A stretch of 64,000 bases of DNA from Campylobacter portucalensis. Its GTDB lineage: Bacteria > Campylobacterota > Campylobacteria > Campylobacterales > Campylobacteraceae. Location: NCBI RefSeq assembly GCF_009690845.1, contig NZ_VWSJ01000027.1, positions 37,403 to 101,402 of the forward strand. Direction: 5' to 3'. A program made the position numbers and the translations under genes. This document shows positions 9,432 to 17,826 of the stretch, one piece after another. Under the pieces are notes generated by a model that did not search any database, was not told where the DNA came from, and saw only the letters and a list, made by a program, of their open reading frames with translations. Position 1 is the first letter of the stretch. Each line of letters starts with the position of its first letter.

Positions 9432-9854
9432 ATGTTTAATTTTAATAATATTATCACATATCTTGATTACATAACTATTATATTTGCTTTTTGTGCAATG
9501 TTTGCATCTGGTTATAACCTATTTTCTAGAAGAAAAGATATGGAGGAGATAGAAATTTTTATCATTAATAAAGATAAAAAGATAAAACTCCCTATAAGAA
9601 TTCTTAGAAAAAATATCACAAGAGCTGAAATTAAAGGCATTGTGAGTGATTTTGAAAAAGATCACAACTTTACTATAAGCTATCTTAAAAGTCCTGAATT
9701 TTTAAATGATATTTTTTTGATACAAAAAGGCAAAAAAGATGTTTTGGTTATTGAAATAAAAGAGTATGATAAATTTGATTTTAATGAAAATGATATGTTG
9801 ATAAAGGATTTAAATGAAAGTAATCACGATTTTAGGGATGCTATCGACAAATAA
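9432..9854 (+). CDS. small membrane-anchored protein of the type III CRISPR operon, unknown function
   Basis: I do not recognise the family. The 140 residues have one hydrophobic N-terminal helix (about 10-30, YITIIFAFCAMFASGYNLF), then basic residues RRKD suggesting the C-terminal domain faces the cytoplasm. The remaining about 105 residues look like a mixed alpha/beta domain rich in short strands (EIEIFIINK, DVLVIEIKEY). Its end overlaps the start of the CARF-HEPN gene (9814) by about 40 bases. A small membrane protein beside CARF genes in a type III locus has the layout of a cyclic-oligoadenylate-responsive membrane effector such as Csx23, but no sequence homology is claimed. Confidence 0.65.
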   Translation: MFNFNNIITYLDYITIIFAFCAMFASGYNLFSRRKDMEEIEIFIINKDKKIKLPIRILRKNITRAEIKGIVSDFEKDHNFTISYLKSPEFLNDIFLIQKGKKDVLVIEIKEYDKFDFNENDMLIKDLNESNHDFRDAIDK

Positions 9855-11048
9855 AGCTAAGTATTACTATAGCCTAGATTTAGCTAAAAATTATAAATTA
9901 AAAAGTCAAATATGTTCCCACTTTTGTTAGAAAATTTTGATGAAGTTGTGGCTATTTATACAAAAGAAGCTAAAAACAAACAAGAAGAAGTTATAAAAAA
10001 TGAAGGCTTAACTTATAAATTTAATTCAAAATATTTTATATCTAATGAAAACGATTTTGATATGGCATTTAAGGTTATAAACAGAGCAATTGATGAATCA
10101 AACGAAGATTTTATCGTTGATTTATCTCATGGTTTTAGACATTTGCCTATTCTTGCTATTATCTCCATACTTTCTCAAAATTTACAAAATTCTATAAAGA
10201 TTAAACATATTTTTTTCGCAAAAGAGATAATTAAATTTAAAGAGTATGAGATTATAGATTTAAAAGAATTTCTTGATATTGCAAATTTATCTTTTATCTT
10301 AGAAAATTTCAACCAAAACTATACTTTAACTAAAATTGAGTTTAAAAACGAAGCCTATAATGCATTAGCTAAAGGACTTGAAAATTTATCTCACAACATT
10401 TTATCAAACTCAATCCAAAATTTATACAAAGAAAAGCTTTTAAAATCAACCCTAAACTCACTTGAGCAAATTTCAAAAAATGAGCTTTTTGATTGCTTTT
10501 CTTCTAATATTGATAACACAATCAACCATTTAAACTATCTTTTAAGTCTAGAAAAAGATCCTACTTATATTAGACTCTATAAATTTTCAAAAGATTTAGC
10601 AAGTAAAGGTTATATTTTAAATGCAACTACTATTTTTTACGAAGCAGCAGGAATTTATAGCATACAAGTTGTATCAAATTCATCCAGTGAAGTTAAGAGG
10701 CTTTTACAAAAATTTTATAAAAGCGAGACAAGAAACAAAGACTACCTACTTTCAAATTTTTGTTATAGCTTCATAAAAAATGGTCAAGTTAATAGAAAAA
10801 ATAAACGAATTGAAAAAGTCTTAAGCTATAAATTTGACAAAGCAATTAGAGACTATTTGAATTTAAAGCCAAACTACAAAAAACTAAAAAGATTTTATAA
10901 AGACTTAGATAGTTTTAGAAACAACCTTGCCCATGCAAATAGCGGTGAGATTATAGAAGATCCTTATGAAAAACTAAACTCTTTTTTAGAAAGCTTTGGC
11001 AAATTTATAAGTAGTGATTTTGACAAAAAAGATAAAAATGTTTTATAA
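9814..11048 (+). pseudogene. CARF-HEPN ribonuclease (Csx1/TM1812-like), frameshifted near its N-terminus
   Basis: Type III ancillary RNases of this family bind cyclic oligoadenylate through an N-terminal CARF domain and cut RNA through a C-terminal HEPN domain. An ATG at 9814 behind AAAGGA begins MKVITILGMLSTNKAKYYYS, a typical CARF first strand, but this frame stops at 9930. The remaining 378-residue frame (from 9912) continues with PLLLENFDEVVAIYTKEAK, the CARF signature DLSHGFRHLP, and the HEPN motif RNNLAHA (R-x4-H) near the end. One extra A in the A5 run at 9900-9904 would join both parts. Without the first strand the CARF fold should fail. The cause may be mutation, slippage or a sequence error. 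Confidence 0.8.
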
Positions 11049-13266
11049 AAATTTAAATGAAATCTTTACTATCTCAAATTTAAAACTAGCCTTTAACTCT
11101 ATCTCATCGACATCAAAAGGTCTTGATGAGATAAACTATGATGAATTTAGAAAAAATTTAGATGAAAATTTAAACGCTTTAAAAGATGAAGTTTTAAACC
11201 ATACCTACACGCCAGAGCCTATTAAAAAAATTGATATCAAAAAAGATAACAGCAAAACTCGCCCCATAGCTCTAGCAAGCATAAAAGATAAAATCATACA
11301 AAAAACTCTTTATAGCGAACTGCTTTTTTATTTTGATAAGTTTTTTGTATCAAACTCTTATGCTTATCGCCCAAACAAATCTACAAGCCAAGCCATAAAT
11401 AGAAGTAGTGATTATATAAATAGGGGAAATGTCTGGATCTTTAAAACTGATATAAAGGACTTTTTTGAAAACATAAATCACACCAAACTTTTAAAAATCC
11501 TAAATTACCACATAAAAGATGAAAATATTTTAAACCTAATAACTCTTTTTTTAAAAACGGGTGGCTTTAAAAAAGATGATTTTATTTCACATGAAAAAGG
11601 CATCCACCAAGGAGATATTATTTCACCGCTACTTTCTAATATTTATCTTGATTTAATGGATAAATTTCTAAGCAAAAACTCTATAAATTTTATTCGTTTT
11701 GCTGATGATTTTGCTATGTTTTTTGACGATAAACAAAAAGCTATAAATTTCAAACCACGCCTCATAAATATGCTAAAAAGCCTTGATCTATCATTAAATT
11801 TAGAAAAAACTAAAATAATTCATATAAATGAAGGCTTTACATTTTTAGGTATTGATTTTATGGGTAAAAATCGCCTAATCAACAGTGTTAAATTTGAAAA
11901 CGCTATAAAAGAAATAGAAAAACTATCTTTAAAAAACACTAAATTTATAACCTTTATAGATGAATTTAACGCCACACTTATTGGTATAAAAAACTACTAT
12001 TTAAAAGTTATAAATAAAAGCTCACCCCAGCATCTACTTTTGCAAGAAGAAGTGATTAAAAGCATTTCTCATAAAGTATTTTTAGAAAAAAACAAAAAAC
12101 ATATAAAAAACAAAAAAGAGCTTATAAATTTCATCAGCCAAATAAAACTTGACTTGATTTTTGACGAGCAAATCATAAATAACACTATAAAACTAATCCT
12201 AAATAAAGCTTATGAAAAAGTTCTAGTTAATAAAGAAGCTAAGCAAACAAAATCTAAAATCAACGACAAAAGAAACACTTATGCTAAAAAATTTGCTCTC
12301 AATCAAACTCTTATCATAAATGAAAAATCACTTTATTTAGGAGTTAGCAAAAATACGATAACTATAAAGCAGTATGGCAAAATTTACAAAACATTTCCTA
12401 TTTTAAAGATTAAAAGAGTTATTATAAATTCCGACTCAATTTCACTTTCAACCCAGTTTATTAAAAGATGTGCGAATGAAAATATCCATATAGATTTTAT
12501 AGATAAATTTGCTAATCCTTACGCAACTTTTACTACTTATAAATCTAGCCAAACTCAAATCATACACAAGCAAGCTATGATTTTAGGGACTCAAAAACAA
12601 CTCTATCTTGCTAGGGCTTTTATATACTCAAAGTCAAAAAATCAGTTAAATTATATGAAATACCTTAATAAATATCACAAAAATCTTGATTTAAATATTT
12701 CTAAATTTCAAGACATATCCTACAAGATTAAAAAAGCAAATACCATATCTGAGCTTATGGGATTTGAAGGTAGTATGTCTGTTATTTATTGGGATAGTTT
12801 AAAAGCTATATTAAATGTTCCTTTTGAGTCAAGAGTTACATTTGGTGCAAAAGATATTGTAAATTCATCTCTAAACTACGCCTATGCGATACTATATGGC
12901 AAAATTTGTTATCATTTAATGTTATCAGGACTTAGCCTGCATATCTCATTTTTGCACTCTTTAAATGGACAAAAACCAACTTTAAGTTACGATATGATAG
13001 AAGAATTTAGAACCTTTATCGTTGATAGAGTTATAATCTCTATGTTTAATAAAAATGAACCGCTATCATTAAATAAAGATGGTCTTTTAACTATAAAATC
13101 TAGAAATTTAATCGCCCAAAACATAAATGAAAAGCTTGGTAGCTACATAACCCACAAAAAAGAGACTAAAAAGATAGAAAATATCATATCATCTCAGTGT
13201 TATGCATTGGCTAATTATATTAATGAAAAGTCTAAAACATACAAACCATTCATAGGAAAATTTTAA
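11038..13266 (+). CDS. cas1: reverse transcriptase-Cas1 fusion integrase
   Basis: The N-terminal part (about 1-330) is a group II-intron-like reverse transcriptase: KTRPIALASIKDKIIQ, a GIHQGDIISPLLSNIYL segment, and the catalytic FADD box (IRFADDFAMFF, near residue 221; FADD replaces YADD). The C-terminal part (about 430-742) is Cas1, with E in GFEGSMSVIYW, H in SLHISFLHSLNG and D in EEFRTFIVDRVI as the metal ligands. No Cas6 domain is fused; Cas6 is encoded separately. In characterised relatives RT-Cas1 allows spacers to be taken from RNA. ATG at 11038 overlaps the preceding stop by 11 bases; GTG at 11014 is an alternative start. The stop abuts cas2. Confidence 0.95.
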   Translation: MFYKNLNEIFTISNLKLAFNSISSTSKGLDEINYDEFRKNLDENLNALKDEVLNHTYTPEPIKKIDIKKDNSKTRPIALASIKDKIIQKTLYSELLFYFDKFFVSNSYAYRPNKSTSQAINRSSDYINRGNVWIFKTDIKDFFENINHTKLLKILNYHIKDENILNLITLFLKTGGFKKDDFISHEKGIHQGDIISPLLSNIYLDLMDKFLSKNSINFIRFADDFAMFFDDKQKAINFKPRLINMLKSLDLSLNLEKTKIIHINEGFTFLGIDFMGKNRLINSVKFENAIKEIEKLSLKNTKFITFIDEFNATLIGIKNYYLKVINKSSPQHLLLQEEVIKSISHKVFLEKNKKHIKNKKELINFISQIKLDLIFDEQIINNTIKLILNKAYEKVLVNKEAKQTKSKINDKRNTYAKKFALNQTLIINEKSLYLGVSKNTITIKQYGKIYKTFPILKIKRVIINSDSISLSTQFIKRCANENIHIDFIDKFANPYATFTTYKSSQTQIIHKQAMILGTQKQLYLARAFIYSKSKNQLNYMKYLNKYHKNLDLNISKFQDISYKIKKANTISELMGFEGSMSVIYWDSLKAILNVPFESRVTFGAKDIVNSSLNYAYAILYGKICYHLMLSGLSLHISFLHSLNGQKPTLSYDMIEEFRTFIVDRVIISMFNKNEPLSLNKDGLLTIKSRNLIAQNINEKLGSYITHKKETKKIENIISSQCYALANYINEKSKTYKPFIGKF

Positions 13267-13541
13267 TGAAATATCTAGTTACTTATGACATTTGCAAAAA
13301 TAAATCTCGCAAAAAAGTATCCGATATCCTTGAAGGTATCGGCATTAGAGTAAATTTAAGCGTTTTTGAGTGTGAGCTAAATCAAACTAAATTAAATCAA
13401 CTTGCAAAAAAGCTTAGCGATTTAGCAAACCCCAAAACAGACAGCATAAGATTTTATAGAATTTGTGAAAATTGTCTTAATAAGAGTTTTGAGATTTGTG
13501 ATAGAGAAGAAATTTTTGAAAGCATAGATTTATATGTTTAA
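13266..13541 (+). CDS. cas2: Cas2 adaptation protein
   Basis: The 91 residues show the Cas2 ferredoxin-like fold: KYLVTYDICKNKSRKKV with the conserved Asp at position 8, GIRVNLSVFECELN in the second half, then SIRFYRICENCLNKS. Cas2 bridges two Cas1 dimers during spacer integration. The start codon overlaps the RT-cas1 stop by one base (TAATG). The leader and array begin 500 bases downstream. Confidence 0.93.
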   Translation: MKYLVTYDICKNKSRKKVSDILEGIGIRVNLSVFECELNQTKLNQLAKKLSDLANPKTDSIRFYRICENCLNKSFEICDREEIFESIDLYV

Positions 13542-14039
13542 ATTTAGCTTATCAAAATCTATTTATTTTGATTTGCTAACTTTTTTTGAAATATTTAGGC
13601 TCTATTTTTTAAAGCTACAAGGTGCGATTTTAAGGTATTGTATGTAAAATTTAAAGCCTTAAAGCTTAAAATTTATATGTTTATAAAAAATTTGCAAATC
13701 ATAAATTTGTAATTTTTTGTAAAATGATTTGCGAACTTTTATTTTATATTAATTTTCAAATGCCCATTTTAAGGGATTCAAAAATTAATCAATTTTGATA
13801 AAATTCGCAAACTTTGAAATTTTATCTTTTTTAAATTTGATTTGCGAACTTTTTTATAAACGAAAACGCCTAAATTTAGGGCATAGTTTGTTAAAATTTA
13901 TAAAAAGCCTTAAGTTGCATTTTTTCAAATTTGCTATATTTGCGAACTTTTTTATTAAATTGCCGTATATTAAGGGTTCAATAAGTAAATTTTAGTATAA
14001 TTCCAAATGCTTTTAGATTTAGGGTGTGAAATTTAGGCT
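13542..14039 (+). promoter_or_regulatory. CRISPR leader with tandem degenerate repeat modules
   Basis: The region has no gene. It contains a repeated module: TTTGCGAACTTTT followed 20-35 bases later by a GC-flanked palindrome resembling an eroded CRISPR repeat. Full modules start at 13726, 13839 and 13937; partial forms of the first element are at 13570 (TTTGCTAAC) and 13803 (TTCGCAAAC). The second elements read GCCC-N4-TTAAGGGATTCAAAA (13762), GCCTAAATTTAGGGC (13868) and GCCGTATATTAAGGGTTCAA (13962). They compare with GCCCCGAGTTAAGGGGATTG in the array repeat. Confidence 0.65.
13996..14001 (+). promoter_or_regulatory. candidate -10 element for pre-crRNA transcription
   Basis: TATAAT in the context TTTTAGTATAATTCC lies 39 bases before the first repeat, pointing into the array. 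Together with the cas2-leader order and the GATTGAAAC repeat end, this sets plus-strand transcription of the crRNAs. Confidence 0.5.
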
Positions 14040-15052
14040 ATTTAAAAGCAAAGCCCCGAGTTAAGGGGATTGAAACCCTTTCACCCCTATCCACAAGTCA
14101 TCCCATAGCTTTTATTTAAAAGCAAAGCCCCGAGTTAAGGGGATTGAAACAAAATTTATAATTTTAATTAATTAGTAGTAATTTCTACTTAATTTAAAAG
14201 CAAAGCCCCGAGTTAAGGGGATTGAAACAAGTATACGTTTCCTAATTCTGGTTTGGAATATGCTAATTTAAAAGCAAAGCCCCGAGTTAAGGGGATTGAA
14301 ACCCTATTTGTTTGAATAATTCCTCAGCCATATTATCTATTTAAAAGCAAAGCCCCGAGTTAAGGGGATTGAAACAAAGTAACTGAAGATTTGAGACCAT
14401 TACGGTACTAGTTTCTAAATTTAAAAGCAAAGCCCCGAGTTAAGGGGATTGAAACCATTTACCTCGTCGTGCTGCAGACTATGTATTTTGGATTTAAAAG
14501 CAAAGCCCCGAGTTAAGGGGATTGAAACGCATATCCGCTAGATGGACCTAGCACGGCAAAATATATTTAAAAGCAAAGCCCCGAGTTAAGGGGATTGAAA
14601 CTTTATTAAATGCTTTAGTAATTCCTTTAATACTTTAGTTGCTTCTAAATTTAAAAGCAAAGCCCCGAGTTAAGGGGATTGAAACCGCTTGCATCGACGC
14701 CTCCTGCTAGGATTAGTTCGCGAAATTTAAAAGCAAAGCCCCGAGTTAAGGGGATTGAAACATTGTTTTATCAGTACCTATGTAGTAAGGTACTGAATTT
14801 AAAAGCAAAGCCCCGAGTTAAGGGGATTGAAACCTCCTTGTTTAATTTTCCACCATATTGAACTATTTGTATTTAAAAGCAAAGCCCCGAGTTAAGGGGA
14901 TTGAAACAAATCTACCCCATTGTATAGACTTCTTACTCTGATGTATATTTAAAAGCAAAGCCCCGAGTTAAGGGGATTGAAACATATAAGTTTATGCTTA
15001 GAATTCTCATCTTTTATTTAAAAGCAAAGCCCCGAGTTAAGGGGATTGAAAC
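14040..15052 (+). CRISPR. type III CRISPR array, 14 full repeats of 37 bp, plus degenerate terminal repeat
   Basis: Fourteen identical 37-base repeats begin at 14040, 14114, 14192, 14266, 14339, 14419, 14492, 14565, 14649, 14725, 14797, 14871, 14947 and 15016. Each starts ATTTAAAAGCAAAGCCCC, contains GCCCCGAGTTAAGGGG (4-bp stem) and ends ATTGAAAC, the typical type III 5' handle. The spacers are 37, 41, 37, 36, 43, 36, 36, 47, 39, 35, 37, 39 and 32 bases. A fourteenth, 35-base spacer is followed at 15088 by a degenerate half-repeat (ATTTAAACATAGC). Leader position makes the left end the newest. Spacer 13 (14984-15015) is identical to 32997-33028 in this window. Confidence 0.98.
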
Positions 15053-15087
15053 AAGTGGAGCAACGACTAAGCAAATTAATTTTTTGT

Positions 15088-15112
15088 ATTTAAACATAGC
15101 AAAATTTAAGAT
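15088..15112 (+). repeat. degenerate terminal CRISPR repeat remnant
   Basis: ATTTAAACATAGCAAAATTT keeps the first bases of the repeat (ATTTAAAAGCAAAGCC) but loses the stem and handle. It marks the trailer end of the array. Confidence 0.6.
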
Positions 15113-15245
15113 TTAATTAATTTACTATCGTAGCTCAATGTAAGTTAAAAAGCCTTTATATTTCTTATAATATTTCAATAAAAGCAAAATTTTATTTATA
15201 TCTTTGAGTGTTTCTTGTAAAATACTTTTTACTTTATTTCTTAGA

Positions 15246-15875
15246 CTAATTGGCTCTAAAACTTCGATCACTTGACCAATTAAGGGTAAAATAGAGTAAT
15301 TCTAATTCTTGAGAAACATTGTATTTTGCTTTTATAGAACCATCATCAAATTTTTCATTTAAAATTCTTTTTGAATTAACAAACTTCTTTGCTTTAAAAT
15401 ATCTCTTTACATCCTTATCTACATTTAAGATAATTTTCTTCTTCTGAAAATAGCAGTCTAAGTAGAAGTTTTCATTCATAAATATTATATAGTATGGTTG
15501 CAGTATTCTTTCGTTAAAGGCGTCATTTTTGTAGTATTTTATCAAAATTTTTTGTCTGTTTTTTATAGATCTCTAGTTTGGTTAGTAAATTTGTATTTTT
15601 ATCTCTTCTTAGGGTTTGTTTAAAAAAATATAGCTTGTTTTTATATCATCTGAAATTTTTTCAAATGTTTTTTATCTGCTTCATTAAGTTTAAAAATTTC
15701 ATTCTCTATATAACCATTAGAATTTTTTTGTTTTATGGTTTTTATACCGTTATTTTCTAAAAAATCAAAAGAACTTTTTATATATCTTTCTATCGTTTTA
15801 GTGCTAACTTCATTTCATATGGGGTATTTTAAGAATATAAAATTCACCTTTTTACCATCACTAAACATCTTTAAA
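15246..15875 (-). pseudogene. decayed WYL-domain transcriptional regulator
   Basis: The C-terminal WYL part is open (15246-15545): ERILQPYYIIFMNENFYLDC is the WYL beta-sheet core. Upstream on the minus strand, in frames broken by stops, one can still read EVSTKTIERYIKSSFDFLEN (the helix-turn-helix) and KKHLKKFQMI. The gene starts near an ATG at about 15875 (MFSDGKK). WYL regulators are frequent repressors or ligand sensors of CRISPR-cas operons. This one lies antisense between the array and cas6 and is no longer functional as written. Confidence 0.7.
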
Positions 15876-16106
15876 AGTGTTATATGTTGCCTTAGAAAAT
15901 GGATATATGAAAGATAATATGAGTTATGAAATTTATCCAACTAGATTAAAACGCTTTTATAAAAATGATAAATTTTGGCATAAACATAAGAAAAATAAAC
16001 AAAAAAAGTAAATTTAATAACTATAATAAAAATATTTAAAAAGTAAAAAGACATTATATGTATGAAAAATGAATTATAATTTAACAATAAAAAGGAGAAA
16101 AAATAA

Positions 16107-16654
16107 ATGAATCATTAGTAGATTTAGTAGAAAATCCAACACCAAGAGCTCTTGTTTACTCGTTTTTAGATATAAGTAGTTCCATGGAAGGTGCTCCTAT
16201 AGATGAGTTAAATAAAGGGATAGAGATTTTCTTTAATGCGATAAAAGAAGATGAGATGGCTTTGTATTTTGCTGAAATTTTTATTGTTACATTTGGTGGT
16301 TTTGCACAACAAAATAGAGATTTTAAAGGGCTTAATATCGATGATAGCCATCCAAATTTAAATGCATATGACAGAACTCCGATGGGTGAGGCTGTAAATT
16401 TAGCTTTAGATCTTTTATAAAATAGAAAAAATGAGTATAAAGACAAAGGAGTTGATTATTATCAGCCTTGGTTTGTTTGATGAGTGATGGCGGGTCTAAG
16501 CTTTATGATAAAAAATCAAATAAATTAGGTGTATTAAAACTTATAAAATATGCCAGTTTTGCAAGGATTTAAATAATATTTTTAAAGCTAGTTTTTGGCT
16601 TTAAGAAATTCAACATTTGATGATATAAATTTGGCTTTAATGACTAAAAAATAG
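16107..16654 (+). pseudogene. decayed von Willebrand factor A domain protein
   Basis: Behind AAAGGAGA, an ATG at 16107 opens onto an early stop. In the next frame ESLVDLVENPTPRALVYS leads into LDISSSMEGAPIDELNKGI, the MIDAS motif (D-x-S-x-S) of a vWA domain as in TerY-like proteins. An open stretch (16184-16420) continues with NAYDRTPMGEAVNLALDLL, then a stop, then NRKNEYKDKGVDYYQPWFV with a further frameshift. A last readable piece, NSTFDDINLALMTKK, ends at 16654. At least three lesions make it a relic. Confidence 0.7.
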
Positions 16655-17003
16655 AGTTTAAAAATCAAAATTAAAATTTAAAAAAAGTTTGCTTGGTAAG
16701 AAAAACAGAGCTTTAAAAAGAAGAGAAAAAAGATTATAAAATATTAAATAAGCCAATAAATTTAACCGAAATCTCGCATAAAATTTGTCTCAAAAAGAGA
16801 TTTAGAGACTCTTTGTGAGCTTAATTTGATCAAAAAGATAAAAACTGTTTTGAAAATTTAGTTTATAATTAAAAAATGATATATTTTATCAGTTTTTAAT
16901 ATAAAATTTATTAAAAAAATATTAAAATAAGAGAAGTTTATAATAAATGAAAGTTTTAAAATAATTTTGCAATTTTATATACAGGTAAATTTAAGGAATT
17001 AAG
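16655..17003. other. gene-free AT-rich stretch before cas6
   Basis: Only short stop-ridden frames are visible. A promoter for the effector operon probably lies near 16960-17000, where AATTTAAGGAATTAAG provides the cas6 ribosome binding site. No repeat or RNA gene was recognised. Confidence 0.4.
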
Positions 17004-17817
17004 ATGCTAAGATATGCATTTTTAAGTGTAGAAGGGATAAATTTAAAACCCAAAAATATCTTTACTGGCTCTGCCATTAGAGGGTGTTTTGGTTATGCCT
17101 TAAGGGCTGTGGTTTGTCCTTTTATAGACTCAAAATGTCAAAATTGCTATATGGCTTATAAATGTCTTTTTTATAAAATTTACGAAACCCCCAAATCAAA
17201 CACCAAATTTAAGGCTTGAAATTTCGCAAGATTCTTACGATTTTAAATTTTATCTATTTGAAGATATGAATGAATTTATACCATATTTTATAGTTGCTTT
17301 TGAAAATATGCAAAATATCGGACTTGGATATAGAAAAGATAAATTTGAGTTTAAAAGAATTTTGCTAAATGGAAAGTTAATTTATGAAGATAGAGTTTTA
17401 TTAACAAAAGAGTTTAGGAGTTTAAATTATATGCCTGAATTTAAGGAAAATAACATAAAGGTAAATTTAAAAACTCCGCTAAGAATCAAACAAGACGGTA
17501 AAATAATCACTAAAAATTTAAATATTGCAAAGTTTTTAAGGGGCATAAAAAGGCATTATAATTTAATTAAAAACATAGATGAAAAAGTTGATTATATACC
17601 TAAATTTCGTGAATTTACTCAAAGATTAAAATTTGTAAATTTAAATAGATATAGCAACAGGCAAAGAAAAAAATATGAATTTGGTGGTGTTGTTGGGGAG
17701 TTTAAGATTTTTGATTTGGATGATGAGGGTATTAAATTACTTGAACTTAGCAAAATAATAGGAGCTGGAAAAAGCACGACTTTTGGGCTTGGAAGCATAG
17801 AGATTGACTATATTTAA
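17004..17817 (+). pseudogene. cas6: Cas6 crRNA-processing endonuclease, frameshifted
   Basis: Cas6 cuts pre-crRNA within the repeat and leaves the 8-base handle. The first frame (17004-17219) gives LRYAFLSVEGINLKPKNIFTG and a cysteine-rich CQNCYMAYKC segment. The second (from about 17190, open from 17266) gives NIGLGYRKDKFEF and the RAMP glycine-rich loop GAGKSTTFGLGSIEI at the C-terminus. The two frames join if the C5 run at 17190 (in GAAACCCCCAAA) were C4, restoring continuous protein with ETPNQTPNLRLEISQDSYDF across the junction. It is first in the effector operon, ten bases before cas10. Either a real frameshift or a homopolymer error. Confidence 0.8.
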
Positions 17818-17826
17818 AGGAGAGAT

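Noticed and set aside
9900..9904. Programmed -1 slippage in the first CARF-HEPN gene
   Set aside because: The A5 run allows only single-tRNA slippage and is not a full X-XXY-YYZ heptamer; mutation or run-length error is simpler.
14679..14861. Open frame crossing CRISPR repeats
   Set aside because: It translates repeat units and spacers; the periodic residues come from the array itself.
14077..15087. Matches of the other 13 spacers to this window
   Set aside because: I scanned distinctive words of each on both strands by eye and found none; a computed search could still reveal partial matches.
15578..15917. Two 60-codon plus-strand frames
   Set aside because: Antisense to the readable WYL regulator relic; hydrophobic content reflects T-rich complement.
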